From assembly GCF_014191875.1 (NCBI RefSeq), contig NZ_JACHXD010000002.1, positions 496,001-560,000 on the forward strand: a stretch of 64,000 nucleotides of DNA, given 5' to 3'. The translations under genes were made by a program, and so were the position numbers. The notes beneath the pieces were generated by a model. It saw only the letters and a list, made by a program, of their open reading frames with translations. It was not told where the DNA came from and did no database searches. Source of the DNA: Pseudoduganella violacea. GTDB taxonomy: Bacteria > Pseudomonadota > Gammaproteobacteria > Burkholderiales > Burkholderiaceae_D. Below are positions 42,690 to 51,032 of the stretch, piece after piece (positions within the stretch are counted from its first letter, which is position 1; the number at the start of each line of letters is the position of its first letter).

Positions 42690-43975
42690 GCCAAGCGCCT
42701 ATGACCCTGATTTCCTACTCGCAGAACTTCGAGGATGTGCTGCTGTGGCGCGCCCTCAAGCATGTGCCGCAAGGCTTTTACATCGACGTCGGCGCCAACG
42801 ACCCGGTGCTGCACTCGGTCACCAAGACCTTCTACGATGCCGGCTGGCACGGCATCAATATCGAGCCGATGCCGTCCTACCACGCGCCTTTCTTGGAACA
42901 GCGCCCGCGCGACATCAATCTGGGCTGCGCGGCCGGCGCCGCGGCCGGCGAGATCACGCTGTTCGAAGTGCCGTCGATGAACGGTTGGGCCTCCACCGAC
43001 GCCGATGTGGCGGCCCAGCACCGCGCCGACGGCTATGAAGTGACCCAGGCCACCGTGCCCCTGCGCACCCTGGCCGAGATCTGCGCCAGCCATGTGGCCG
43101 GCGAGATCCACTTCCTCAAGATCGATGTCGAGGGCTTCGAGGGCGAGGTGCTGAAGGGCATGGACTTCGCGCGCTGGCGCCCCTGGGTGCTGGTGGTGGA
43201 AGCCACCCTGCCCGGCAGCACGGTGAGCAACCACGCCAGCTGGGAAGGCCTGGTGCTGCCGCACGATTACCACTTCGCCTATTTCGACGGCTTGAACCGC
43301 TATTACGTGGCGGGCGAGCACCGCGAGCTGCTGGCCGCGCTGCAAGTGCAGGCCAATGTCTTCGACGCCTTCACGCCCTACCATCTGGACAAGGCGCTGC
43401 GCGAAAACCACGACCTCGCGCAGCAGGTGAACGCCAACTGGCAGCGCGTGGAAGAACTGGCGGCCGCCGTCGAAGCGGTGCAGCAGGACAAGCTGAAGCT
43501 GGGCCAGGAATTGCAGGCGGCGCTGGCCGCCCGGCAGGCCGCCGCCAGCGAGGCGGCGCAGGCGCAGGCGCGCCTGCTGCAGGCCGACGCCTGGGGCCAG
43601 GACGTGGAACAGCGCCTGCTGGCGGTGTATGCCAGCAGCTCCTGGCGCATCACGGCGCCGCTGCGCGCCATTCTGCGGCGCGGCCCGAACAGCCTGCCCA
43701 ATCTGGCGCGGCGCAAGGCGCGTGGCGCGCTGCGCCGCAGCCTGCGCTGGCTCACCTCGCGCGAAGTCCTGCGCCGCAGCATCCTGCCGCTGATGGACCG
43801 CATTCCCGTGCTCAACACCCTGGTCGGCAAGCTGCTGCGCGCCGCCAAGCGCGCCACGGCCGACACCGTGTCCGACGCGCCGGACGTGCCGGCCCTGCTG
43901 CGCGAACTGCCGCAGTCGGCGCGCGGCGCCCTGGCCGATCTGCAGCGCGCCTTTGACCAACAAGCGAAACACTGA
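42686..43975 (+). CDS. FkbM-family methyltransferase with C-terminal coiled coil
   Basis: A 429-residue protein. The FkbM SAM-dependent methyltransferase domain (about 1-225) shows FYIDVGANDPVLHSVTKTFY, GINIEPMP and IHFLKIDVEGFEGEVLKGMD. A coiled coil follows (about 235-300; VEELAAAVEAVQQDKLKLGQ). After it comes YASSSWRITAPLR, a short motif I know from the ends of coiled coils in many O-antigen proteins. The enzyme probably O-methylates a sugar, and a capping role is suggested by the Wzt C-terminal domain upstream. The coiled coil may set chain length or tether the next glycosyltransferase, as with WbdD, but no kinase domain is present. Confidence 0.87.
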   Translation: MSQAPMTLISYSQNFEDVLLWRALKHVPQGFYIDVGANDPVLHSVTKTFYDAGWHGINIEPMPSYHAPFLEQRPRDINLGCAAGAAAGEITLFEVPSMNGWASTDADVAAQHRADGYEVTQATVPLRTLAEICASHVAGEIHFLKIDVEGFEGEVLKGMDFARWRPWVLVVEATLPGSTVSNHASWEGLVLPHDYHFAYFDGLNRYYVAGEHRELLAALQVQANVFDAFTPYHLDKALRENHDLAQQVNANWQRVEELAAAVEAVQQDKLKLGQELQAALAARQAAASEAAQAQARLLQADAWGQDVEQRLLAVYASSSWRITAPLRAILRRGPNSLPNLARRKARGALRRSLRWLTSREVLRRSILPLMDRIPVLNTLVGKLLRAAKRATADTVSDAPDVPALLRELPQSARGALADLQRAFDQQAKH

Positions 43976-43977
43976 TT

Positions 43978-46900
43978 ATGCGCATCGTTCTTGATTTCCA
44001 GTCCTGGCAGGAGGGCACGGCGCCCGGACGCGCCGCCGTCCTGGCCCTGGTCCGCGCCCTGCTCCCGCTGCTGGCGCCGCACACCGTGCTGCTGGCCTGC
44101 GACCGCCGCCACGCCGACAGCGTGGACGAGCTGCGCGCCGCCTTCGACGGCCTGCTGCCGCGCGCGCAACTGCTGGCCTACGGCACGCCGGCGCCGCGCG
44201 GCGCCTGGCAGGAGCACGCCGCGCGCGAGCTGCGCGCCGGCTTCCTGGCCGCGCTCAACGCCGACCTGCTGCTGGAAGCGGGCCGCCACGCGCCGGGCCT
44301 GGTGCGCGCCAGCGCCGACGGCCTGCGCCTGCCGAGCGCCGCCGAACAGCAACTGGCCGCCGCCGGCGCCACGCCGGAAGCGGCCGCCGCCGCCCTGCTG
44401 GCGGCGCTGCCGGAAGCGCCCCCGCACGACGACGCCGCCGCGCCAGCGGGCGCGCGGCCGCGCCTGGCCTTCATTTCGCCGCTGCCGCCGGAACACTCGG
44501 GCATCGCCGACTACAGCGCCGAGCTGATCGCCGAGCTGGAGGCGTACTATGAACTGAGCCTGGTGCTCACGCCCGGCGCCACGCCGGACGCCGCGCTGCA
44601 ACGCTTCCCCCAGCTCAGCGTGGCCGACTTCGAACAACAGGCACACCAGTTCGCGCGCCGCCTCTACCACTTCGGCAATTCGAATATGCACAAGCATATG
44701 TTCGGCCTGCTGCAACGCCATCCGGGCGTGGTGGTGCTGCACGATTTCTATCTGAGCGGAGTGCTCGACAATATGGAGCGCGACGGCGACCAGCCGGGCG
44801 CCTTCATGCAGGCGCTGTACGGCGCGCACGGCTATGGCGCCCTCGGCCACCACCGCGAGCATGGCCGCAACCCGACCATCTGGGCCTATCCCTGCAATAA
44901 GGCCGTGCTCGACCAGGCCGACGGCGTGATCGTGCACAGCGCCTTCTCCTGCCGCCTGGCCGAGCAGTGGTATGGCCCGGGCAGCGCCGACGCCTGGCGC
45001 ACCCTGCCGCTGCTGCGCGGCCAGGTCGGCGCGGCCGAGCCGGCCGCCGCGCGCCAAGCCGCGCGCGCCGCCCTCGGCCTGGCCGACGACGCCTTCCTGG
45101 TGTGCAGCTTCGGCATGCTGGGCGCGACCAAGCTCAACGCGCGCCTGCTGGACGCCTTCCTGGCCTCGCCCCTGGCCCAGGACGCCAAGGCGCAACTGGT
45201 CTTCGTCGGCGAGAACGATGCCGGCCCCTATGGCCGCGAATTGCAGCGCCAGATCGCGGCCAGCCCGGCCGCCGGCCGCATCCGCATCACCGGCTTCGTC
45301 TCGGGCGCCGATTACGCCCACTGGCTGGCCGCCAGCGACGCCGCCGTCCAGCTGCGCGCCCAGACGCGCGGCGAAACCTCGGCCGCCGTGCTCGACTGCC
45401 TGCTGCACGGGGTGCCCACCATCATCAACGCCCACGGCGCCGCGGCCGACCTGCCGCCGGCCGTGCTGCGCATGCTGCCCGACGAGTTCAGCACCGCGGC
45501 CTTGGCCGCCGCGCTGCAGGAACTGGCCGCCGATCCAGCCCTGCGCGCCACGCTGGCGGCGGCCGGCCGCGACTATATCCGCAGCGCGCACGCGCCGGCC
45601 GCCGTCGGCCGTCAATACCACGCAGCCATCGAACATTTCGCGCGCCACAGCCCGGCCGCCCACTACCGCCGCCAGCTGGCCGCGCTGGCCCGTCCCGGCA
45701 CGCCGCGTCCGAACCAGGCGGCGCTGCTGGAAACGGCGACCCTGCTGGCGGCCAACCGGCCGGCGCCGGCCCAGCGCCAACTGCTGATCGATATCTCGGC
45801 CCTGGTGCAGACCGACCACAAGACCGGCATCCAGCGCGTGGTGCGCAGCATCCTGCTGGCCCTGATCGCCGAACCGCCGCCGGGCTACCGCGTGGAACCG
45901 GTGTACAGCGAGGGCGGCGGCCACAATTACCGCTACGCGCGCCACTTCATGCTGTCCATGCTCGGCGAAGCCGGCCTGGGCCTGGAGGACGCGCCGATCG
46001 AAGCGCGGGCCGGTGACCACTTCCTCGGCCTCGACCTGGCGTCGAACATCACGACCCAGAATGAAGAGCTGCTGCTGGCACTGCGCCGGCGTGGCGTGCG
46101 CGTGCAATTCGTGGTGTACGATCTGCTGCCGCTGCTGCGGCCGGACAGCTTCCCTTACGGCACGCAGAAATACTATGGCGACTATCTGCACACCGTGGCC
46201 ATGGTGGCCGACGGCCTGGTCGCCATTTCGCGCGCCGTGGCCGATGAACTCGAACAGTGGTTGGCGGCCCAACCGAACCGCCGCCGCGCGCCGCTCGACC
46301 TGGCCTGGTTCCACCTCGGCGCCGACCTCGCCGCCAGCGCGCCCAGCCGCGGCATGCCGCCCGAGGCCGATGCCGTGCTGGCCGCCACCGCCCGCGCGCC
46401 GACGCTGCTGATGGTGGGCACGGTCGAGCCGCGCAAGGGCCAAGCCCAGGCGCTGGCCGCCTGCGAACAGCTGTGGGCCCAGGGCGTGGCCGTCAACCTC
46501 GTCATCGTCGGCAAGAACGGCTGGCTGATGGAGCAATTCGCCAAGCGCATGGACCAGCATCCCGAGCAAGGCAAGCGCCTGTTCTGGCTGCCCGGCGTGT
46601 CGGACGAGATGCTCGAACAACTGTACCAGCGCTGCGCCGCCCTGCTCGCCGCGTCCGAGGGCGAGGGCTTCGGCCTGCCGCTGATCGAGGCGGCCCAGCA
46701 CGGCCTGCCGATCCTGGCGCGCGACATTCCCGTGTTCCGCGAAGTGGCGGGCGCGCATGCCAGCTTCTTCACGGCCGCCGACGCGGCCGAACTGGCGGCC
46801 GCCGTGGCCCATTGGCTGGCCTTGCACGCGGCCGGCCAGGCGCCGGCCTCGGCCAACCTGCCCTGGCTCACCTGGCGCGCCAGCGCGCGCCAACTGCTGG

Positions 46901-48159
46901 CCGCCACCGTCGACGGCCAGGTCTACCGCCGCTTCGTGCCGGCCGGCGTCGCGCCGCAATTGCTGGTCGACGTCTCGGCCATCGTGCGCGACGACCTGAA
47001 AACCGGCATCCAGCGCGTGGTGCGCGCCCAGCTCTCGGAGCTGCTGCGCACCGCCACCACGCGCTACCGCGTGCTGCCGGTGTATCTGACCGACGAGGGC
47101 GGCCACTGGCATTACCGCTACGGCCGCCGCTACACCCACCAACTGCTGGGCACCGATGACAGCGGCGTGGTCGACGAGGACGTCCAGGTCACCAGTGGCG
47201 ACGTGTTCTACAGCCCCGACTTCTTCCCCGGCGCCGTGTGCGAAGCGGCACGCATCGGCCTGTACCAGGAATGGCGGGCGCGCGGCGTCAGCATCAACTT
47301 CCTGATCCACGACCTGCTGCCGGTGCTGCGCCCCGACTTCTTCCCGCCCAAGGTCGACCAGGTGTTCGAGAAATGGCTGCGCACCGTGAGCGGCGTGGCC
47401 GACCGCCTGATCTGCATCAGCGGCGCCGTGGCCGAGGAAACACGCGCCTGGCTGCAGCGCCACGGCGACGGCGCGCCGCCGCAACTGGCCGTGGTGCACC
47501 ACGGCGCCGACATCGACGCCTCGCGCCCGAGCACCGGCCTGGCCGACGACGCGCCGGCCGTGCTGGCCGACCTGGGCGCCGCGCCCGGCTTCCTGATGGT
47601 GGGCACGATCGAGCCGCGCAAAGGCCATCTGCAGGCGCTCGACGCGTTCGAGCAGCTGTGGGCCGAGGGCGCCGACGTGCGCCTGGTGGTGGTCGGCGGC
47701 GAAGGCTGGAAAGGCGTGCCGGACGCGCAGCGCCGTTCCATCCCGGCCATCATGCAGCGCCTGTCCAGCCATCCGGAACTGGGACGCCGCCTGCACTGGC
47801 TGCGCGGCATCAGCGACGAATACCTGGAACAGGTGTACCGCGCCAGCGCCTGCCTGCTGGCGCCCAGCGAGGGCGAAGGCTTCGGCCTGCCGCTGATCGA
47901 GGCGGCGCGCCATGCGCTGCCGGTGATCGCGCGCGACCTGCCGGTGTTCCGCGAGGTGGCGCAAGAACATGCCCACTACTTCAGCGGCATGGCCGGCGCC
48001 GACCTGGCCGCCGCCGTGCGCGACTGGTTGCAGCTCAAGGCGCAAGGCCGCGCCGCCAGCTCGGCCGGCATGCCGTGGCAGACCTGGGCGCAGAATGTGC
48101 AGGTGCTGACGGCCACCCTGTTTGGCCCCGCATACGAGGAAACCGCAAGCCATGTCTGA
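43978..48159 (+). CDS. Three-module GT4-type glycosyltransferase
   Basis: A 1393-residue cytoplasmic protein. After an N-terminal part (1-150) come three GT-B modules at about 160-560, 600-985 and 993-1385. Module 1 starts with FISPLPPEHSGIADYSAELI. Modules 2 and 3 are clear duplicates: both begin with LL[IV]D[IV]SA followed by KTGIQRVVR, and both contain MVGT[VI]EPRKG and EGEGFGLPLIEAA, the E-x7-E donor-binding motif. Each module could add a different sugar, making this a possible one-protein assembler of a repeat unit or adaptor. It follows the methyltransferase gene by 2 bases and overlaps the next gene by 8. Donor sugars are unknown. Confidence 0.9.
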   Translation: MRIVLDFQSWQEGTAPGRAAVLALVRALLPLLAPHTVLLACDRRHADSVDELRAAFDGLLPRAQLLAYGTPAPRGAWQEHAARELRAGFLAALNADLLLEAGRHAPGLVRASADGLRLPSAAEQQLAAAGATPEAAAAALLAALPEAPPHDDAAAPAGARPRLAFISPLPPEHSGIADYSAELIAELEAYYELSLVLTPGATPDAALQRFPQLSVADFEQQAHQFARRLYHFGNSNMHKHMFGLLQRHPGVVVLHDFYLSGVLDNMERDGDQPGAFMQALYGAHGYGALGHHREHGRNPTIWAYPCNKAVLDQADGVIVHSAFSCRLAEQWYGPGSADAWRTLPLLRGQVGAAEPAAARQAARAALGLADDAFLVCSFGMLGATKLNARLLDAFLASPLAQDAKAQLVFVGENDAGPYGRELQRQIAASPAAGRIRITGFVSGADYAHWLAASDAAVQLRAQTRGETSAAVLDCLLHGVPTIINAHGAAADLPPAVLRMLPDEFSTAALAAALQELAADPALRATLAAAGRDYIRSAHAPAAVGRQYHAAIEHFARHSPAAHYRRQLAALARPGTPRPNQAALLETATLLAANRPAPAQRQLLIDISALVQTDHKTGIQRVVRSILLALIAEPPPGYRVEPVYSEGGGHNYRYARHFMLSMLGEAGLGLEDAPIEARAGDHFLGLDLASNITTQNEELLLALRRRGVRVQFVVYDLLPLLRPDSFPYGTQKYYGDYLHTVAMVADGLVAISRAVADELEQWLAAQPNRRRAPLDLAWFHLGADLAASAPSRGMPPEADAVLAATARAPTLLMVGTVEPRKGQAQALAACEQLWAQGVAVNLVIVGKNGWLMEQFAKRMDQHPEQGKRLFWLPGVSDEMLEQLYQRCAALLAASEGEGFGLPLIEAAQHGLPILARDIPVFREVAGAHASFFTAADAAELAAAVAHWLALHAAGQAPASANLPWLTWRASARQLLAATVDGQVYRRFVPAGVAPQLLVDVSAIVRDDLKTGIQRVVRAQLSELLRTATTRYRVLPVYLTDEGGHWHYRYGRRYTHQLLGTDDSGVVDEDVQVTSGDVFYSPDFFPGAVCEAARIGLYQEWRARGVSINFLIHDLLPVLRPDFFPPKVDQVFEKWLRTVSGVADRLICISGAVAEETRAWLQRHGDGAPPQLAVVHHGADIDASRPSTGLADDAPAVLADLGAAPGFLMVGTIEPRKGHLQALDAFEQLWAEGADVRLVVVGGEGWKGVPDAQRRSIPAIMQRLSSHPELGRRLHWLRGISDEYLEQVYRASACLLAPSEGEGFGLPLIEAARHALPVIARDLPVFREVAQEHAHYFSGMAGADLAAAVRDWLQLKAQGRAASSAGMPWQTWAQNVQVLTATLFGPAYEETASHV

Positions 48160-49609
48160 AGCCCTGACCATGAAGCTGGCCGCCGAGCGCGGCCATAGTC
48201 GTGCTGCCGAGCCGCCGCTGGTGGTGGACCTGGACGGCACCCTGATTTATTCCGACCTGCTGTGGGAATCGCTGCTGCTCTTCCTCAAGACCCAGTTCTG
48301 GCAACTGTGGCGCCTGCCGCTCTGGCTGTTGCGCGGCAAGGCCGGCTTCAAGCACCAGATCGCCCAGTACGTGCAGCCCGATCCGGCCACCCTGCCCTAT
48401 GACCGCGCCCTGCTCGACGAGCTGGCGCGCGAACACGGCGCCGGCCGCCGCATCGTGCTGGCCACGGGCAGCCAGCGCCAGTTGGCCGAGCGCATCGCGG
48501 CCCATTTGCAAGTGTTCGACCAGGTGCTGGCCACCGAGGACGTCAACCTGACCGCGCACAACAAGGCCGCCGCCCTGGTGCAGCATTATGGCGCGCAAGG
48601 CTTCGACTATATCGGCAATGCCACGGTCGACATCCCGGTCTGGCAGGCCAGCCGCGCGGCCTATGCCGTCACGCGCCGTCCCTTCCAGCTGGCCGCAGGG
48701 CGCCAGACCGCGCCCATGGGCAGCATCCGCCAGTCGGCCTGGCCGGCCCTGTTCAAGGGCTTGCGGCCGCGCCAATGGCTGAAGAACCTGCTGGTCTTCG
48801 TGCCGATGCTGGCCGGCCATGTGCTGCAGCCGGCCACCCTGCTGCAATCGCTGCTGGCCTTCGTCGCCTTCTCGATGTGCGCCTCGAGCGCCTATCTGCT
48901 CAACGACGCGCTCGACGCCCACGACGACCGCCAGCATCCGACCAAGCGCCTGCGCCCGATCGCCGCCGGCCGCCTGCCACTGCCGCTGGCCCTGGGCGCC
49001 AGCGCGCTGCTGGCCGTCAGCGCCATCGCCCTGTGCGCCGCCACCAATGGCTTCCTGCTGCTGATGCTGCTGGTGTATTTCGCCAGCACCCTGGCGTATT
49101 CCTTCGTGCTCAAGCGCCTGCTGATGGTCGACATCGTCACCCTGGCCCTGCTGTATACCCTGCGCATCCTGGGCGGCAGCGCGGCCACGGCCATCCTGCC
49201 CTCGTTCTGGCTGCTGACCTTCTCCTTCTTCCTGTTCCTGAGCTTGGCGCTGCTCAAGCGCTACAGCGAGCTGTACAACCTGAAACGCCAGGGCAAGGAA
49301 AGGACGCACGGGCGCGGCTACAGCATCGGCGACAAGGCGACCATCGCCATGATGGGCGTCAACAGCGCCTTCCTCTCGGTACTGGTATTTGTGCTCTATT
49401 TCAATTCCGAAAATGTGCTGGTGCAGTACCACACGCCGGCCTATCTGCTGGGCGCCGTGCCGCTGCTGGTGTTCTGGCTGGGCCGCCTGTGGACCCTGGC
49501 CAGCCGCGGCGAAATCAATGAAGACCCGGTACTCTACGTCAGCAAGGACAAGGTCAGCCTGAGCGTGTTCGCGCTGTGCGCGGCCCTGCTGCTGGCCGCC
49601 GCCCTGTGA
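48152..49609 (+). CDS. HAD phosphatase-UbiA prenyltransferase fusion (polyprenyl-phosphate pentose synthase-like)
   Basis: A 485-residue two-domain protein. Residues about 20-190 are a HAD phosphatase (VVDLDGTL with D26 and D28; VLATGSQRQ motif II; DYIGNATVDIPVW motif IV). Residues about 200-485 are a UbiA-type membrane prenyltransferase with eight to nine helices. Its first Asp-rich motif NDALDAHDDRQHPTKRLRP matches decaprenyl-phosphate phosphoribosyltransferases rather than quinone or heme enzymes. The fusion suggests transfer of phosphoribose to a polyprenyl phosphate plus removal of the 5-phosphate in one polypeptide, giving a lipid-linked pentose donor. The nearby GT2, GtrA and GT-C genes fit such a donor. 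Activity is inferred. Confidence 0.85.
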   Translation: MSEALTMKLAAERGHSRAAEPPLVVDLDGTLIYSDLLWESLLLFLKTQFWQLWRLPLWLLRGKAGFKHQIAQYVQPDPATLPYDRALLDELAREHGAGRRIVLATGSQRQLAERIAAHLQVFDQVLATEDVNLTAHNKAAALVQHYGAQGFDYIGNATVDIPVWQASRAAYAVTRRPFQLAAGRQTAPMGSIRQSAWPALFKGLRPRQWLKNLLVFVPMLAGHVLQPATLLQSLLAFVAFSMCASSAYLLNDALDAHDDRQHPTKRLRPIAAGRLPLPLALGASALLAVSAIALCAATNGFLLLMLLVYFASTLAYSFVLKRLLMVDIVTLALLYTLRILGGSAATAILPSFWLLTFSFFLFLSLALLKRYSELYNLKRQGKERTHGRGYSIGDKATIAMMGVNSAFLSVLVFVLYFNSENVLVQYHTPAYLLGAVPLLVFWLGRLWTLASRGEINEDPVLYVSKDKVSLSVFALCAALLLAAAL

Positions 49610-49634
49610 GGCCTTCCCTTCTCATCCCCCGCTT

Positions 49635-50609
49635 ATGAATTCTACTGCCAAGATTGCCGTCGTCATCCCCAGTTACCGCGTCACCCGCCACATCCTCGGC
49701 GTGCTGGCCGCCATCGGTCCCCAGGTGCAGCGCATCTATGTGGTCGACGACCGCTGCCCGGACGGTTCCGGCGACCTGGTCGAGCGCGAATGCCGCGACC
49801 CGCGCGTGCGCGTGCTGCGCCATGCCGAAAACCAGGGCGTCGGCGGCGCCGTGATGAGCGGCTACCGCGCCGCCATCGAGGAAAACCTCGACATCGTCGT
49901 CAAGATCGACGGCGACGGCCAGATGGACCCGAGCCTGCTCGACCGCTTCGTCCAACCGATTCTGCGCGGCGAGGCCGACTACACCAAGGGCAACCGCTTC
50001 TTCGACCTCGAACACATCCGCCAGATGCCGGCCCTGCGCCTGTTCGGCAACGCCGTGCTGTCGCTGATGACCAAGGTATCGTCCGGCTACTGGGACCTGT
50101 TCGATCCGACCAACGGCTATACGGCGCTGCAGGTGGACGTGGCGCGCCATCTGCCGCTGGACAAGATCAGCCGCCGCTACTTCTTTGAAACCGATATGCT
50201 GTTCCGCCTGAACACCGTCAACGCCGCCGTGATCGACGTGCCGATGGACGCCAGTTATGGCGATGAGATCAGCAATCTGAAGATTTCCAAGATCGTCAGC
50301 GAATTCCTGTACAAGCATGTGCGCAATTTCGGCAAGCGCCTGTTCTACAACTACTATCTGCGCAATATGTCGCTGGCTTCGCTGGAACTGCCGCTGGGTT
50401 TGGGCTTGCTGGTGATGGGCGCCAGCTATGGCGGCTGGCATTGGATCGAGTCGGCGCGCGCCGGCGTGGCCACCTCGGCCGGCACCGTCATGCTGTCGGC
50501 CCTGCCGGTGCTGATGGGCATGCAGCTGATCCTGGCTTTCCTGGCCTACGATATCGCCGCCGTGCCGCGCCGCGCCATCCACCTGGCGCTGCGCCCGGAG
50601 CGCCAGTGA
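49635..50609 (+). CDS. GtrB/DPM-type family 2 glycosyltransferase with C-terminal membrane helices
   Basis: A 324-residue protein. The GT-A domain (about 1-235) has VVIPSYRVTRHI, VVDDRCPDGSGD and the metal motif KIDGDGQMDPSLL, then NGYTALQVDVARHLPLDKI. Two membrane helices follow (about 255-275 and 287-308), as in GtrB/ArnC enzymes. It should make a polyprenyl-phosphate sugar on the cytoplasmic face. The downstream gene, overlapping in GTGA, encodes a GtrA-type flippase, so the two form a standard GtrA/GtrB pair. The sugar is not predictable. Confidence 0.88.
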   Translation: MNSTAKIAVVIPSYRVTRHILGVLAAIGPQVQRIYVVDDRCPDGSGDLVERECRDPRVRVLRHAENQGVGGAVMSGYRAAIEENLDIVVKIDGDGQMDPSLLDRFVQPILRGEADYTKGNRFFDLEHIRQMPALRLFGNAVLSLMTKVSSGYWDLFDPTNGYTALQVDVARHLPLDKISRRYFFETDMLFRLNTVNAAVIDVPMDASYGDEISNLKISKIVSEFLYKHVRNFGKRLFYNYYLRNMSLASLELPLGLGLLVMGASYGGWHWIESARAGVATSAGTVMLSALPVLMGMQLILAFLAYDIAAVPRRAIHLALRPERQ

Positions 50610-50986
50610 AGCGCCTGGGCGCGCTGCTGCAGCCGCAGTTTCTCATCTACCTGGCGGGCGGCGTGCTGAGCGCCGCGGCCGACATCGGCCTGTTCCAGCT
50701 GCTGCTGAACGGCGGCATGGCGCCGCTGGCGGCGGCCAGCGCCGGCTTCCTGGCCGGCCTGCTGCTGAACTACGCCTTCCACGCCCGCTTCACTTTCCGC
50801 CAGGGCGCCAGCGCGGCCAGCCTGCTGCGCTATCTGAGCCTGGTGGCCGTGAATTATCTGCTGACCCTGGCCCTGGTGGCGCTCTCGGTGCGCCTGCTGG
50901 GCCAAGCCTTGCCGGGCAAGCTGCTGGCCCTGCCCGTGGTGGCGGCCAGCGGTTTCCTGGCCGGCAAATACTGGATCTTCCGCTAA
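50606..50986 (+). CDS. GtrA-family flippase
   Basis: A 126-residue protein with four membrane helices and the GtrA pattern FLIYLAGGVLSAAADIGLF, NYAFHARFTF and GFLAGKYWIF. GtrA proteins are thought to flip polyprenyl-phosphate sugars to the periplasm. The GTG start at 50606 overlaps the preceding TGA stop (GTGA), and the longer ATG-initiated frame upstream lies wholly inside the GT2 gene, so GTG is preferred. It is the last plus-strand gene of the export locus. Confidence 0.87.
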   Translation: MKRLGALLQPQFLIYLAGGVLSAAADIGLFQLLLNGGMAPLAAASAGFLAGLLLNYAFHARFTFRQGASAASLLRYLSLVAVNYLLTLALVALSVRLLGQALPGKLLALPVVAASGFLAGKYWIFR

Positions 50987-51011
50987 AAAAAAGCCCGCGC
51001 GGGGCGGGCCG
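50983..51011 (-). terminator. Terminator of the minus-strand GT-C gene
   Basis: GC stem (GCCCGCC / GCGGGC on the minus strand) followed in minus-strand direction by TTTTTTTT, 22 bases after that gene's stop. In the plus direction the A-run precedes the stem, so it is not a good terminator for GtrA. Confidence 0.7.
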
Positions 51012-51032
51012 GTGGTACGCCCTGGCTGGCGC

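Noticed and set aside
43378..48240. A 1620-codon minus-strand open frame across the polysaccharide locus
   Set aside because: It is antisense to the methyltransferase, the three-module glycosyltransferase and the HAD-UbiA gene. Long antisense frames are common at this GC content, and the translation is low-complexity His/Gln/Arg/Ala-rich.
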